DNA of 6,370 nucleotides from an uncultured Oscillospiraceae bacterium (GCA_910587835.1 CAJUNQ010000034.1:1-6370); one strand, 5' to 3'; shown: positions 1-5,928, numbered from the stretch's first letter. Numbers and translations: made by a program. Notes: generated by a model not told the origin, from the sequence alone.

Positions 1-291
1 AGGTAGTTGAGAGACTACCGGTAGGAGTTTGCCGGTACTTTTGCGAAGCAAAAGGCGACTCCTTCGGAGTCGAGGCAAACGGCGATGTTGAACGAAGTTC
101 CACATCGGGTGACTCTGCCCGAAGGGCAATGTCAGGAGCCCCCGAACCGCCACCCACACCAAACGCCGTGTGAGGGAGCTCTATACTGGTCAATCGCCCG
201 CCAAAGGATAAGCCCACATAATAGCAAAAAAGAGACAGTGTCGCCCGGCGGAAAGACGAGCTGTTGGCCCGGTCTGGGGCAGCGGCAGTAA
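1..291 (+). ncRNA. Candidate structured non-coding RNA, 5' end cut by window edge
   Basis: This stretch has no credible gene but an exceptional density of nested hairpins. Seen directly: GGTAGT/ACTACC (2-7 with 14-19); a closing stem GTTTGCC/GGCAAAC (27-33 with 74-80) that encloses two hairpins, TTTTGC-GAA-GCAAAA (39-53) and CGACTC/GAGTCG (56-72), forming a three-way junction; CGATGT/ACATCG (83-88 with 102-107) around GAAC-GAA-GTTC (90-100); TGAC/GTCA (110-113 with 131-134) around GCCC-GAA-GGGC (117-127); CACAC/GTGTG (155-159 with 168-172); and a weaker GC-rich hairpin near 260-282. Three hairpins share the same C-GAA-G loop. The RNA would end before the leuB promoter at 292, but I see no hairpin plus T-run, so the 3' end is undefined. 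I find no signature of tmRNA, SRP RNA, RNase P RNA or a T-box. A raiA-type or other orphan clostridial RNA is possible, but that is a guess. The strand is inferred from the loops and from the downstream gene. Confidence 0.45.
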
Positions 292-320
292 TTGACATTA
301 CCCCAGAAATATGCTAGAAT
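292..320 (+). promoter_or_regulatory. Sigma-A type promoter for leuB
   Basis: A perfect -35 box TTGACA (292-297) is separated by 17 bases from the -10 box TAGAAT (315-320), which is preceded by TGC (312-314), an extended -10 motif. Transcription should start near 327, leaving a leader of about 90 bases before the leuB start codon at 417. The leader is A/T-rich and too short for a T-box. It contains only a weak A/U stem (358-365 with 381-388), and I see no leucine-rich leader peptide. The promoter looks strong and constitutive from sequence alone. Confidence 0.85.
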
Positions 321-416
321 TTTAACATATATTTTATTTCATTCAGCTCGGGGTTGTTTGAAAAATTGAGGGCATGGTCTTTTTTCAAGCAAGCTCTGAC
401 AAAGGGAGTCTTCACT

Positions 417-1499
417 ATGAAAAATTATACGATTGCTGTTCTTAAGGGCGATGGCATTGGCCCTGAGATTGTGGACCAGGCCATTAAGGCTCTGGACAAG
501 GCTGCGGACTGTTTTGGGTTCTCGGTCACCTACCGGGAGGCCTTGCTGGGCGGCGCGGCCATTGACGCTGCGGGGGTGCCTCTGCCTGAGGAGACTGTGG
601 CGGTTTGCAAGGCTGCGGATTCTGTTTTGCTGGGCGCGGTGGGCGGACCTAAATGGGACGGCCAGCCTGGTCACAACCGCCCGGAGAAGGGGCTGCTGGG
701 CATTCGCAAGGCTTTGGGGCTTTATGCCAACCTGCGGCCTGCGGTGATCTTTCCGCCGCTGCGGGACGCTTCGCCTTTGAAGCCGGAGGTGATTGGGGAG
801 AGCCTGGACATTATGGTGGTGCGGGAGCTCACCGGGGGCATCTACTTCGGGGACCGGGGCACGGAGGAGCAGGATGGGGTCAAGTCGGCCTATGACACCG
901 AGCGTTACAGCGTGCCTGAGGTGGAGCGTATTGCCCGGGTGGCCTTTGACATGGCCCGCAAGCGGAACCGTCGCCTGTGCAGCGTGGATAAGGCCAACGT
1001 GCTGGACAGCTCCCGGCTGTGGCGGAGCGTCATTGATGAGATGGCCAAGGAGTACCCGGATGTGGCGGTGAGCCATCTTTATGTGGACAATACCGCTATG
1101 CAGCTGGTGCGGGACCCGGGTCAGTTTGATGTGATTGTCACCTCTAACATGTTCGGGGACATTCTCTCGGACGAGGCCTCGATGATCAGCGGCTCGATTG
1201 GGATGCTGGCCTCGGCCAGTCTGGGCCAGGGGGGGCTGGGGCTGTATGAGCCCATTCACGGCTCGGCCCCGGACATTGCCGGGCAGGACGCGGCCAACCC
1301 TTTGGCTACCATTCTCTCGGTGGCTATGCTGCTCAAATACTCCCTGGACGAGCCCGCTGCGGCCCAGGCGATTGAGAATGCCGTTGCTGAAGCCCTGACC
1401 CAGGCCCGGACCAAGGATATCTACACAGAAGACTGCGGCGCAAAGCTGGTGGGCTGTCAAGAAATGGGCAGCATCGTAGCCAGCCTGATCAAAGCCTGA
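417..1499 (+). CDS. leuB: 3-isopropylmalate dehydrogenase (LeuB)
   Basis: Catalyses NAD+-dependent oxidation and decarboxylation of 3-isopropylmalate to 2-ketoisocaproate, the third step of leucine synthesis, in the cytosol. The 360-residue protein has normal family length. It shows the N-terminal GDGIGPE motif (11-17) and the substrate arginines R97, R107 and R136 (RELTGG). The catalytic pair is Y143 (GIYFG) and K192 (VDKANV). The metal-binding aspartates are D224 (YVDNTAMQL), D248 and D252 (NMFGDILSDEAS, the family signature), and the NAD-binding loop is GSAPDIAGQDAANP (282-295). The ATG at 417 is chosen because AAAGGGAG (401-408) lies 8 bases upstream and MKNYTIAVLKGDGIG begins as family members do. 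An in-frame TTG at 354 would add 21 unrelated residues. The gene stands alone here; leuA, leuC and leuD are not in the window. Some relatives act on isocitrate or tartrate, but the residues and length favour LeuB. Confidence 0.96.
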   Translation: MKNYTIAVLKGDGIGPEIVDQAIKALDKAADCFGFSVTYREALLGGAAIDAAGVPLPEETVAVCKAADSVLLGAVGGPKWDGQPGHNRPEKGLLGIRKALGLYANLRPAVIFPPLRDASPLKPEVIGESLDIMVVRELTGGIYFGDRGTEEQDGVKSAYDTERYSVPEVERIARVAFDMARKRNRRLCSVDKANVLDSSRLWRSVIDEMAKEYPDVAVSHLYVDNTAMQLVRDPGQFDVIVTSNMFGDILSDEASMISGSIGMLASASLGQGGLGLYEPIHGSAPDIAGQDAANPLATILSVAMLLKYSLDEPAAAQAIENAVAEALTQARTKDIYTEDCGAKLVGCQEMGSIVASLIKA

Positions 1500-1552
1500 G
1501 CCGCGTGCACAAAAACCAAATCGAACCGCAACCCCCAAAAGCGCGATGGAAT

Positions 1553-1600
1553 GCTTTTGAAGTTTCTTAAGCCGCCGGAGGCGACCTTGCAAAAGGCGGC
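1553..1600. repeat. Dispersed GC-hairpin repeat, copy behind leuB
   Basis: Read on the minus strand, 1582-1553 gives GCCTCCGGCGGC followed directly by TTAAGAAACTTCAAAAGC. The same two blocks occur on the plus strand upstream of rpmJ, at 5929-5940 and 5989-6006 (one mismatch in 30 bases), where 48 bases of hairpin lie between them. The 74-bp repeat array at 6014-6370 also carries the CTTAAGAAACTT core. On the plus strand GCCGCC (1571-1576) can pair with GGCGGC (1595-1600), but no T-run follows, so this is a poor terminator for leuB. No gene is visible in 1500-1603. Confidence 0.6.
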
Positions 1601-1604
1601 GCAC

Positions 1605-1719
1605 TATAGTAAACGCACTTGAAAATCGGTATTACCGATTTTCAAGCAGAGCGGCGCGGGCGTGCCCGTGCCGCTAAGTTCAAAAGAGGTGACACCTCTT
1701 TTGAACTGCGTTAACTATA
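1605..1719. repeat. Cloverleaf palindromic element (three perfect hairpins in a closing stem)
   Basis: Three back-to-back hairpins are nearly perfect. The first is CTTGAAAATCGGT-ATT-ACCGATTTTCAAG (13 bp, 1618-1646). The second is GCGGCGCGGGC/GCCCGTGCCGC (1651-1661 with 1664-1674; one G-T pair, and the innermost pair or pairs must open to form a loop). The third is AGTTCAAAAGAGGT-GAC-ACCTCTTTTGAACT (14 bp, 1677-1707). They are closed by an outer stem, TATAGTAAACGC (1605-1616) with GCGTTAACTATA (1708-1719), 11 of 12 pairs. Only one to four bases are unpaired between arms, so the whole folds as a four-way junction in DNA or RNA. It lies between leuB and the acetyltransferase gene. The third hairpin has A-tract, stem, T-tract symmetry and could terminate transcription in both directions. 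The form suggests a REP- or MITE-like intergenic repeat. No transposase is present, and copy number elsewhere is unknown. Confidence 0.7.
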
Positions 1720-1853
1720 TAACATGGAGCGAGGTAGTCGGGCCGCCGTCCCCCTAGCAAACCCGCCCAATCGCCGCCAGGCCGATGGGCTGGGAGCGAC
1801 CCTTCCCCACCCACTCTCCCAGAACACCCTCACCCCACCGAAAGGAGTCCCCC

Positions 1854-2405
1854 ATGCAATACAACATCAGCCTGCAGAGCGGCCCCGTTGCCCTGCGCCC
1901 TCTTATGGCCAGCGACGCCCCTCTGCTTCTCCGCTGGCTCACCGACCCCCGTGTCTTAGAATACTGGGAGGGCCCCCATACCGTCTTTACCCCGGCCCGC
2001 ATTCAAGAGGATTTCTACGAGGACCCGGACCCTACCTACCGGTGCGTGGTGCAGTATCGTGGGGAGGATGTGGGGTATATTCAGTTTTACCCCCTGGATC
2101 AGGAGGGCTTTGAGGCCTATCAGTACCCTTACCGGCCGGAGCCGGTGTTTGGCATTGACCAGTTTATTGGGGCGCCGGAGCTGTGGGGGCAGGGCATTGG
2201 GCGGCGGTTTATTTCTCTGCTCTGCGGGTGGCTTCACTCTGCTTGCGGGGCTGCTGCGGTGGTGCTGGACCCCCACGCTGACAATGAGCGTGCCATTCGC
2301 TGCTATGAGGCCTGCGGGTTTCGGAAGGTGAAGGAGCTGCCCCGGCATGAGCTCCATGACGGGGAGCTGGCGGACTGCTGGCTGATGGCTTTGGTTTTTT
2401 CTTAG
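1854..2405 (+). CDS. GNAT acetyltransferase, AAC(6')-like
   Basis: A 183-residue cytosolic protein of the GCN5-related N-acetyltransferase fold, which transfers acetyl from acetyl-CoA to an amine. Visible motifs are an N-terminal LRPLMASDAPLLLRWLTDPRV (14-34), typical of the AAC(6')/Acetyltransf_8 type; GYIQFYPLD (74-82); the acetyl-CoA motif A FGIDQFIGAPELWGQGIGRR (99-118), with the Q-x-x-G-x-G-type pyrophosphate loop; and motif B NERAIRCYEACGFRKV (144-159). The DQFIG and ELWGQGIG strings resemble AAC(6')-Ib, but many clostridial proteins of this family have no proven aminoglycoside activity, so the substrate is left open. The ATG at 1854 is chosen because AAAGGAG (1841-1847) lies 6 bases upstream; an in-frame ATG at 1785 would add 23 Pro-rich residues unlike the family. 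Its TAG stop straddles the insertion point of the element at 2405-2565. It lies 354 bases after leuB, behind palindromic elements, so co-transcription is uncertain. Confidence 0.88.
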   Translation: MQYNISLQSGPVALRPLMASDAPLLLRWLTDPRVLEYWEGPHTVFTPARIQEDFYEDPDPTYRCVVQYRGEDVGYIQFYPLDQEGFEAYQYPYRPEPVFGIDQFIGAPELWGQGIGRRFISLLCGWLHSACGAAAVVLDPHADNERAIRCYEACGFRKVKELPRHELHDGELADCWLMALVFS

Positions 2406-2565
2406 AGCCTATCCCGGAATGAGACGTGGGCAGATTGCGCAGTCAGATTGATCGTCAGATGGCGTCAAAATTTTGCAGGCAGGCTGACGCCTGTCAAGAA
2501 ATTTGGCCGCTATATGACGGAAAATATGCAAGCAAGATGCGTGCGGATCATTTCGGGATAGGCTC
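2405..2565. mobile_element. MITE-like element, 161 bp, with 18-bp terminal inverted repeats
   Basis: The left end GAGCCTATCCCGGAATGA (2405-2422) matches the reverse complement of the right end (2548-2565) at 17 of 18 bases. Both ends are flanked by TTA (2402-2404 and 2566-2568), a 3-bp target duplication of TNA type. Ends beginning GAG/GGC plus a TNA duplication are known for IS5-family elements such as the IS1031 group, so a non-autonomous derivative of that family is a reasonable inference. The interior carries a small hairpin, CAGGC-TGAC-GCCTG (2480-2493), and no plausible transposase fragment. Confidence 0.7.
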
Positions 2566-2760
2566 TTAGTCTCTGTGTTCCTGGGACTGGCTGTGCCCCT
2601 TAAGTCGGATTTGCGGAGGATTGGGAGTTGTACCCCAGGCAAATGGAACGGCGGGGGCTGCTGGTTTGCGGTTGTGAATGCAGGGCTTGAGGGCTGGATA
2701 AGTCCCCAATGCCGGCTTGTTTCAGGCAGTGGAAGGCTGCTGTCTGTTTTGTGAAATGAG
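2566..2760. other. Intergenic stretch with no recognisable feature
   Basis: Between the MITE-like element and the terminator I see no gene with a ribosome binding site, no strong hairpin and no repeat shared with the rest of the window. It is probably the ordinary 3' flank of the acetyltransferase gene, displaced by the insertion. Confidence 0.5.
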
Positions 2761-2791
2761 AAAGCGCGCTCCCTGGGGGAACGCGCTTTTT
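2761..2791 (+). terminator. Rho-independent terminator between converging genes
   Basis: AAAGCGCG (2761-2768) pairs with CGCGCTTT (2782-2789). An inner TCCC/GGGA stem (2770-2773 with 2777-2780) extends it across one mismatch. The plus strand continues as T residues to 2791, a good terminator for transcripts arriving from leuB or the acetyltransferase gene. The minus strand ends its stem in TTTCTCATTT, so the same hairpin may also stop the alpha operon about 85 bases after rplQ. Confidence 0.8.
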
Positions 2792-2798
2792 GCTTTAT

Positions 2799-2857
2799 GG
2801 GAATTCCCGCGGGGCTGGGGCTTCTTATGGGCAGGCTGGGCCTTCCCCTCCCCTGCC
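2799..2857. other. Palindrome and hairpin downstream of rplQ
   Basis: GGGAATTCCC (2799-2808) is a perfect 10-bp palindrome. GGCAGG (2830-2835) pairs with CCTGCC (2852-2857), with an inner GGG/CCC (2838-2840 with 2845-2847). Neither is followed by a T-run on the minus strand, so they are not obvious terminators. They may simply protect the 3' end of the operon mRNA. Confidence 0.35.
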
Positions 2858-2874
2858 GGCGGGCTTTTCAGGCT

Positions 2875-3216
2875 TTAAACCAGCTCGAGAATCGCCATCT
2901 CGGCGGCGTCGCCCCGGCGGGGGCCAAGCTTGGTGACCCTGGTGTAGCCGCCGTTGCGGCTGGCATACTGGGGGGCGATGGTGTTGAACAGCTTTGCCGC
3001 AGCGCTCTCTTTGGTGACAAAGCTCATCACCAGGCGCTTGTTGTGCAGGTCGTTGGTTTTGGCAATGGTGATCATCTTCTCGGCCAGGGCCTGCACCTCT
3101 TTGGCCCGGGTCGCGGTGGTCTCGATTTTGCCGTTCTCAAAGAAGAATGTGACCATTCCACGCAGCATGGCGGTTCTGTGGGCCGTGCTGCGGCCCAGCT
3201 TTCTGGTTCCCGGCAT
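2875..3216 (-). CDS. rplQ: 50S ribosomal protein L17
   Basis: L17 is a component of the large ribosomal subunit located near the peptide exit tunnel. The 113-residue protein starts MPGTRKLGRSTAHRTAMLRG, the family's conserved N-terminus. It continues with the typical KIETTATRAKEVQALAEKMITIAK (30-53) and ends with GGYTRVTKLGPRRGDAAEMAILEL, the standard bacterial C-terminus. It is the short form with no C-terminal extension. AGGAGG (3224-3229 on the complement) lies 7 bases before the ATG. It is the last gene of the alpha operon, 21 bases after rpoA, which matches the usual bacterial order. Confidence 0.98.
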   Translation of the reverse strand: MPGTRKLGRSTAHRTAMLRGMVTFFFENGKIETTATRAKEVQALAEKMITIAKTNDLHNKRLVMSFVTKESAAAKLFNTIAPQYASRNGGYTRVTKLGPRRGDAAEMAILELV

Positions 3217-3237
3217 GATAATCCCTCCTATCTGTGC

Positions 3238-4194
3238 TTATTCGTCTTCTTTTCGCAGGCTGAAGCCCAGAGAGGCCAGCTTCCACACGACCTCCTCCAG
3301 GGACTTGCGCCCCAGGTTGCGCACCTTCATCATGTCGTCCTCTGACTTGTTGATCAGGTCTTCGACCGTGTTGATGCCCGCGCGCTTGAGGCAGTTGAAG
3401 GAGCGGACCGACAGGTCCAGCTCTTCAATGGTCATCTCCAGCACCTTCTCCTTGCCGCCCTCATCCTTTTCCACCATGATCTCGGTGGACTTACCCTTGT
3501 CGGACAGGTCCACAAACAGGTTCAGGTGGTCGGTGAGGACCTTTGCCGCCAAGGACACGGCCTCCTGAGCGTTGATCACCCCGTTGGTCCAGACCTCCAG
3601 GGTCAGCTTGTCATAGTCGATACTCTGGCCAACGCGGGTGCTCTCCACATTAAAGTTGACCTTGCGTACCGGTGTGTAAATGGAATCGACCGCAATTTCG
3701 CCGATTACGCCCCCGTCGGGCATATTCTGCTTGTTGCGCTCGTTCGAGACATAGCCCCTTCCCTTATCCAGGGTAAGCTCCATATAGAGCCTGGCCCCAT
3801 CGCCCAGGGTGGCAATATGCAGGTCGGGATTCAGCACCTCGAACTCGCTGTCGCCCTTGATGGACGCGGCGGTGACCTGGCAGGGCCCCTCCGCTGAGAT
3901 CTCCACTGTCTTGGGACCGTCGCAATAGAGCCTGGCCACGACGCCCTTGATGTTGAGAATGATCTCGGTCACGTCCTCCTTTACCCCCGGGATAGTGGAA
4001 AATTCGTGGAGAACGCCGTCGATGCGAATGGACTTGACGGCGACGCCCGGCAGACTGGACAGCAGCACCCGCCGCAGGGAGTTGCCCAGGGTGGTGCCGA
4101 AGCCCCGCTCCAGGGGCTCGACCACAAACCGTCCATAGGTGCCGTTTTCATAAATTTCCGCGATTTCAATTTTGGGTCTTTCTATCTCAATCAT
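3238..4194 (-). CDS. rpoA: DNA-directed RNA polymerase subunit alpha
   Basis: The alpha dimer nucleates assembly of the RNA polymerase core, and its C-terminal domain contacts UP elements and activators. The 318-residue protein has normal length. The N-terminal assembly domain (about 1-235) contains the dimer-interface motif GNSLRRVLLSSLPG and the GVKEDVTEIILNIKG segment. A charged linker rich in Glu and Lys (about 236-250) follows. The C-terminal domain has LSVRSFNCLKRAGINTVEDL and NLGRKSLEE, in which R264 corresponds to the DNA-contacting R265 of E. coli, with the neighbouring N-C-L-K also conserved. AGGAGG lies 7 bases before the ATG (complement of 4202-4207). It sits between rpsD (57 bases upstream) and rplQ (21 bases downstream). 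Confidence 0.99.
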   Translation of the reverse strand: MIEIERPKIEIAEIYENGTYGRFVVEPLERGFGTTLGNSLRRVLLSSLPGVAVKSIRIDGVLHEFSTIPGVKEDVTEIILNIKGVVARLYCDGPKTVEISAEGPCQVTAASIKGDSEFEVLNPDLHIATLGDGARLYMELTLDKGRGYVSNERNKQNMPDGGVIGEIAVDSIYTPVRKVNFNVESTRVGQSIDYDKLTLEVWTNGVINAQEAVSLAAKVLTDHLNLFVDLSDKGKSTEIMVEKDEGGKEKVLEMTIEELDLSVRSFNCLKRAGINTVEDLINKSEDDMMKVRNLGRKSLEEVVWKLASLGFSLRKEDE

Positions 4195-4251
4195 CCGCGA
4201 TCCTCCTCTACACAGACAAACCTAATACAGCTGCTTTTATTCGGGCTTTTA

Positions 4252-4878
4252 TTACTTGGAGTACAACTCGACGATGAGGGTCTCATCCACCTCAAGGTCG
4301 ATATCCTCGCGGGTAGGCAGCGCATCGATTTTCGCCTGTGCATTGGCGGCGTCCACGTCCAGCCACTTGGGAGTGGGCCGGGCGGAGTTGGCCTCGATTA
4401 CGGCCTTGAATTTGTCGCTCTGGCGGCTCTTGTCCCGGATGGCCACGGTCTCGCCGGGCTTGCAGAGATAAGAGGGGATATCCACCTTTTTGCCGTTGAC
4501 GGTGAAGTGGCCGTGCACCACCAGCTGGCGGGCCTCGGCCCGGGAGCTGGCCCAGCCGCAGCGGTAGACCACATTGTCCAGCCGGGTCTCCAGCAGAATG
4601 AGCAGGTTGTCGCCGGCCTTGCCGGGCATGGTGGTGGCCATTTCATAGTAGTGATGGAACTGGCCCTCCAGCACGCCGTAGAAACGGCGGGTCATCTGCT
4701 TGGCGCGCAGCTGCAGGCCGTATTCGCTGGTTTTTTTGCGGCCCTGGCCGTGCTGGCCAGGGGCATAGGCCCGGCGGGAGATGGCGCATTTATCGGTATA
4801 GCAGCGCTCGCCCTTGAGAAACAGCTTTTGCCCCTCGCGGCGGCACAGCTTGCAAACGGCCTCTGTATATCTTGCCAT
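4252..4878 (-). CDS. rpsD: 30S ribosomal protein S4, zinc-binding form
   Basis: S4 is a primary 16S rRNA binder that starts assembly of the 30S body, and in several bacteria it represses its own operon by binding the mRNA. The 208-residue protein has the zinc-type N-terminus with C9, C12, C26 and C31 (C-x2-C-x13-C-x4-C), like Thermus S4 and unlike the cysteine-free Bacillus subtilis form. YAPGQHGQ (38-45) and the S4 RNA-binding domain (about 98-160, RLDNVVYRCGWASSRAEARQLVVHGH then VDIPSYL) follow, and the protein ends in LIVELYSK. An AGGAGG (complement of 4890-4895) lies 11 bases from the ATG, slightly long. It is 28 bases after rpsK. I see no obvious S4-binding pseudoknot in that short gap. 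Confidence 0.98.
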   Translation of the reverse strand: MARYTEAVCKLCRREGQKLFLKGERCYTDKCAISRRAYAPGQHGQGRKKTSEYGLQLRAKQMTRRFYGVLEGQFHHYYEMATTMPGKAGDNLLILLETRLDNVVYRCGWASSRAEARQLVVHGHFTVNGKKVDIPSYLCKPGETVAIRDKSRQSDKFKAVIEANSARPTPKWLDVDAANAQAKIDALPTREDIDLEVDETLIVELYSK

Positions 4879-4906
4879 ATTATCAGTAACCTCCTGTTAT
4901 GGGTTT

Positions 4907-5305
4907 TTACACGCGCCGTCTTTTGGGCGGGCGGCAGCCGTTGTGGGGGATGGGGGTCACGTCTTTGATCATGCTCACGTCCAACCCAGCGGCCTGCAGG
5001 GCGCGGATGGCGGCCTCGCGGCCGGCCCCGGGGCCCTTGACATACACCTCGACCGACTTCATGCCGTGCTCCATGGCGAGCTTGGCGGCGGTTTCGGCAG
5101 CGGTCTGGGCGGCGAAGGGAGTGGACTTGCGGGAGCCCCGGAAGCCCAGCTCGCCTGAGCTGGCCCAGGAGATGGCGTTGCCCTGGGTGTCGGTAATGGT
5201 GACAATGGTGTTGTTGAACGTAGACTGGATATGGGCGGCGCCGCGCTCGATATTTTTACGCTCGCGCCGGCGGCGCACAGCGCCCTTGGTGGTCTTTTGT
5301 GCCAT
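4907..5305 (-). CDS. rpsK: 30S ribosomal protein S11
   Basis: S11 belongs to the 30S platform and lies near the mRNA exit and the E site. The 132-residue protein has the basic N-terminal tail (RRRRERK, 11-17), the core IQSTFNNTIVTITDTQGNAISWASSG (26-51), the GPGAGREAAIRAL stretch (91-103) and the family C-terminus VTPIPHNGCRPPKRRRV (116-132). Its AGGAGG site (complement of 5316-5321) overlaps the last base of the rpsM stop codon and lies 10 bases from the ATG, so translation of the two is probably coupled. The intergenic gap is 15 bases. Confidence 0.99.
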   Translation of the reverse strand: MAQKTTKGAVRRRRERKNIERGAAHIQSTFNNTIVTITDTQGNAISWASSGELGFRGSRKSTPFAAQTAAETAAKLAMEHGMKSVEVYVKGPGAGREAAIRALQAAGLDVSMIKDVTPIPHNGCRPPKRRRV

Positions 5306-5320
5306 TTGACGAATCCCTCC

Positions 5321-5689
5321 TTACTTCTTCTTGTTGGCCATGGTTTTGCGGGGGCCCTTGCGGGTGCGGGCGTTGGTTTTGGTGCGCTGGCCCCGCACGG
5401 GCAGGCCCTTGCGGTGGCGCACGCCGCGGTAGCAGCCGATTTCTACCAGACGCTTGATGTCGAAGGCCACATCGCGGCGCAGGTCGCCCTCTACATGGCA
5501 GTTCTTGTCAATATAGTCGCGCAGCTTGGAGGCGTCGTCCTCGGTGAGGTCGCGCACGCGGATGTCGGGGTTGACCCCAGTGGCGGCGCAGATATTGGTG
5601 GCGGTTTTGCGGCCGATGCCATAGATATAGGTGAGCGCGATCTCAATGCGCTTGTCTCTGGGCAGGTCGATACCGGAAATACGAGCCAT
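5321..5689 (-). CDS. rpsM: 30S ribosomal protein S13
   Basis: S13 sits in the head of the 30S subunit and contacts the P-site tRNA and the 50S bridge. The 122-residue protein begins MARISGIDLPRDKRIEIALTYIYGIG, with the helix-turn-helix-like GIGRKTA (24-30), and carries the S13 signature RGVRHRKGLPVRGQRTKTNART (88-109) before a Lys-rich tail. The ribosome binding site is only AAAGGAA (complement of 5702-5708), 12 bases from the ATG, weaker than those of rpsK, rpoA and rplQ. It lies 38 bases after rpmJ. Confidence 0.99.
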   Translation of the reverse strand: MARISGIDLPRDKRIEIALTYIYGIGRKTATNICAATGVNPDIRVRDLTEDDASKLRDYIDKNCHVEGDLRRDVAFDIKRLVEIGCYRGVRHRKGLPVRGQRTKTNARTRKGPRKTMANKKK

Positions 5690-5727
5690 ATTGGATGACC
5701 ATTCCTTTCGTCAGTTTTGCGCGGGCC

Positions 5728-5841
5728 TTAGCCCTGGCGCTGCTTGTGCTTGGGGTTGTCGCAGATGACCATGACCTTCCCCTTGCGCTTGATGATTTTG
5801 CACTTCTCACACATCTTCTTTACGGAAGGACGTACTTTCAT
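5728..5841 (-). CDS. rpmJ: 50S ribosomal protein L36
   Basis: L36 is the smallest large-subunit protein, binding 23S rRNA through a zinc ribbon. The 37-residue sequence MKVRPSVKKMCEKCKIIKRK... keeps all four zinc ligands: C11, C14, C27 and H32. The ATG at 5841 (complement) is preceded by AAAGGAA (complement of 5854-5860) at 12 bases. A longer in-frame reading to 5949 would add 36 Pro/Gln-rich residues encoded by hairpin repeats and is not real. It is the first visible gene of the alpha operon; normally infA lies just upstream, but here at least 529 bases of repeats intervene. Confidence 0.98.
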   Translation of the reverse strand: MKVRPSVKKMCEKCKIIKRKGKVMVICDNPKHKQRQG

Positions 5842-5887
5842 TGTATAATCACTTTCCTTTCTCAAAGGGGCCTGTGCTTTGCTTGCC

Positions 5888-5917
5888 GGGACTTGGTCCC
5901 CGGGACTTGGTCCCGGG
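5888..5917. repeat. Two tandem GGGAC-TTG-GTCCC hairpins
   Basis: GGGACTTGGTCCC occurs at 5888-5900 and again at 5902-5914, a 14-base direct repeat. Each copy is a 5-bp hairpin with a TTG loop, and the flanking CCGGG/CCCGGG lets the pair form larger alternative foldings. It lies about 50 bases upstream of rpmJ, so it would be in the 5' leader of the operon mRNA if transcription starts further upstream. Confidence 0.6.
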
Positions 5918-5928
5918 AAAGGGCTCTG

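Noticed and set aside
1..291. tmRNA, RNase P RNA or SRP RNA
   Set aside because: I could not find a CCA-ended acceptor, the conserved RNase P cores or an SRP domain IV loop.
354..416. In-frame TTG extension of leuB adding 21 residues
   Set aside because: No ribosome binding site precedes it and the added residues are unlike LeuB; AAAGGGAG is correctly placed for the ATG at 417.
321..416. T-box or leucine leader-peptide attenuator for leuB
   Set aside because: The leader is only about 90 bases, has no T-box core and no short frame with leucine codons followed by a terminator.
339..1604. Long open frame of 421 codons opposite leuB
   Set aside because: It is the antisense shadow of a high-GC gene with every LeuB motif on the plus strand, and its translation is Arg/His/Gln-rich and unlike any family.
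1785..1853. Upstream in-frame ATG for the acetyltransferase
   Set aside because: The added 23 residues are Pro/Ser-rich and not family-like; the AAAGGAG site favours the ATG at 1854.
2409..2642. Minus-strand frame of 77 codons over the MITE
   Set aside because: It crosses the element's boundary into unrelated flank, has no ribosome binding site and no transposase motif.
5842..5850. TATAAT on the plus strand near the rpmJ start
   Set aside because: It has no -35 partner at a sensible distance and would transcribe antisense into non-coding repeats.
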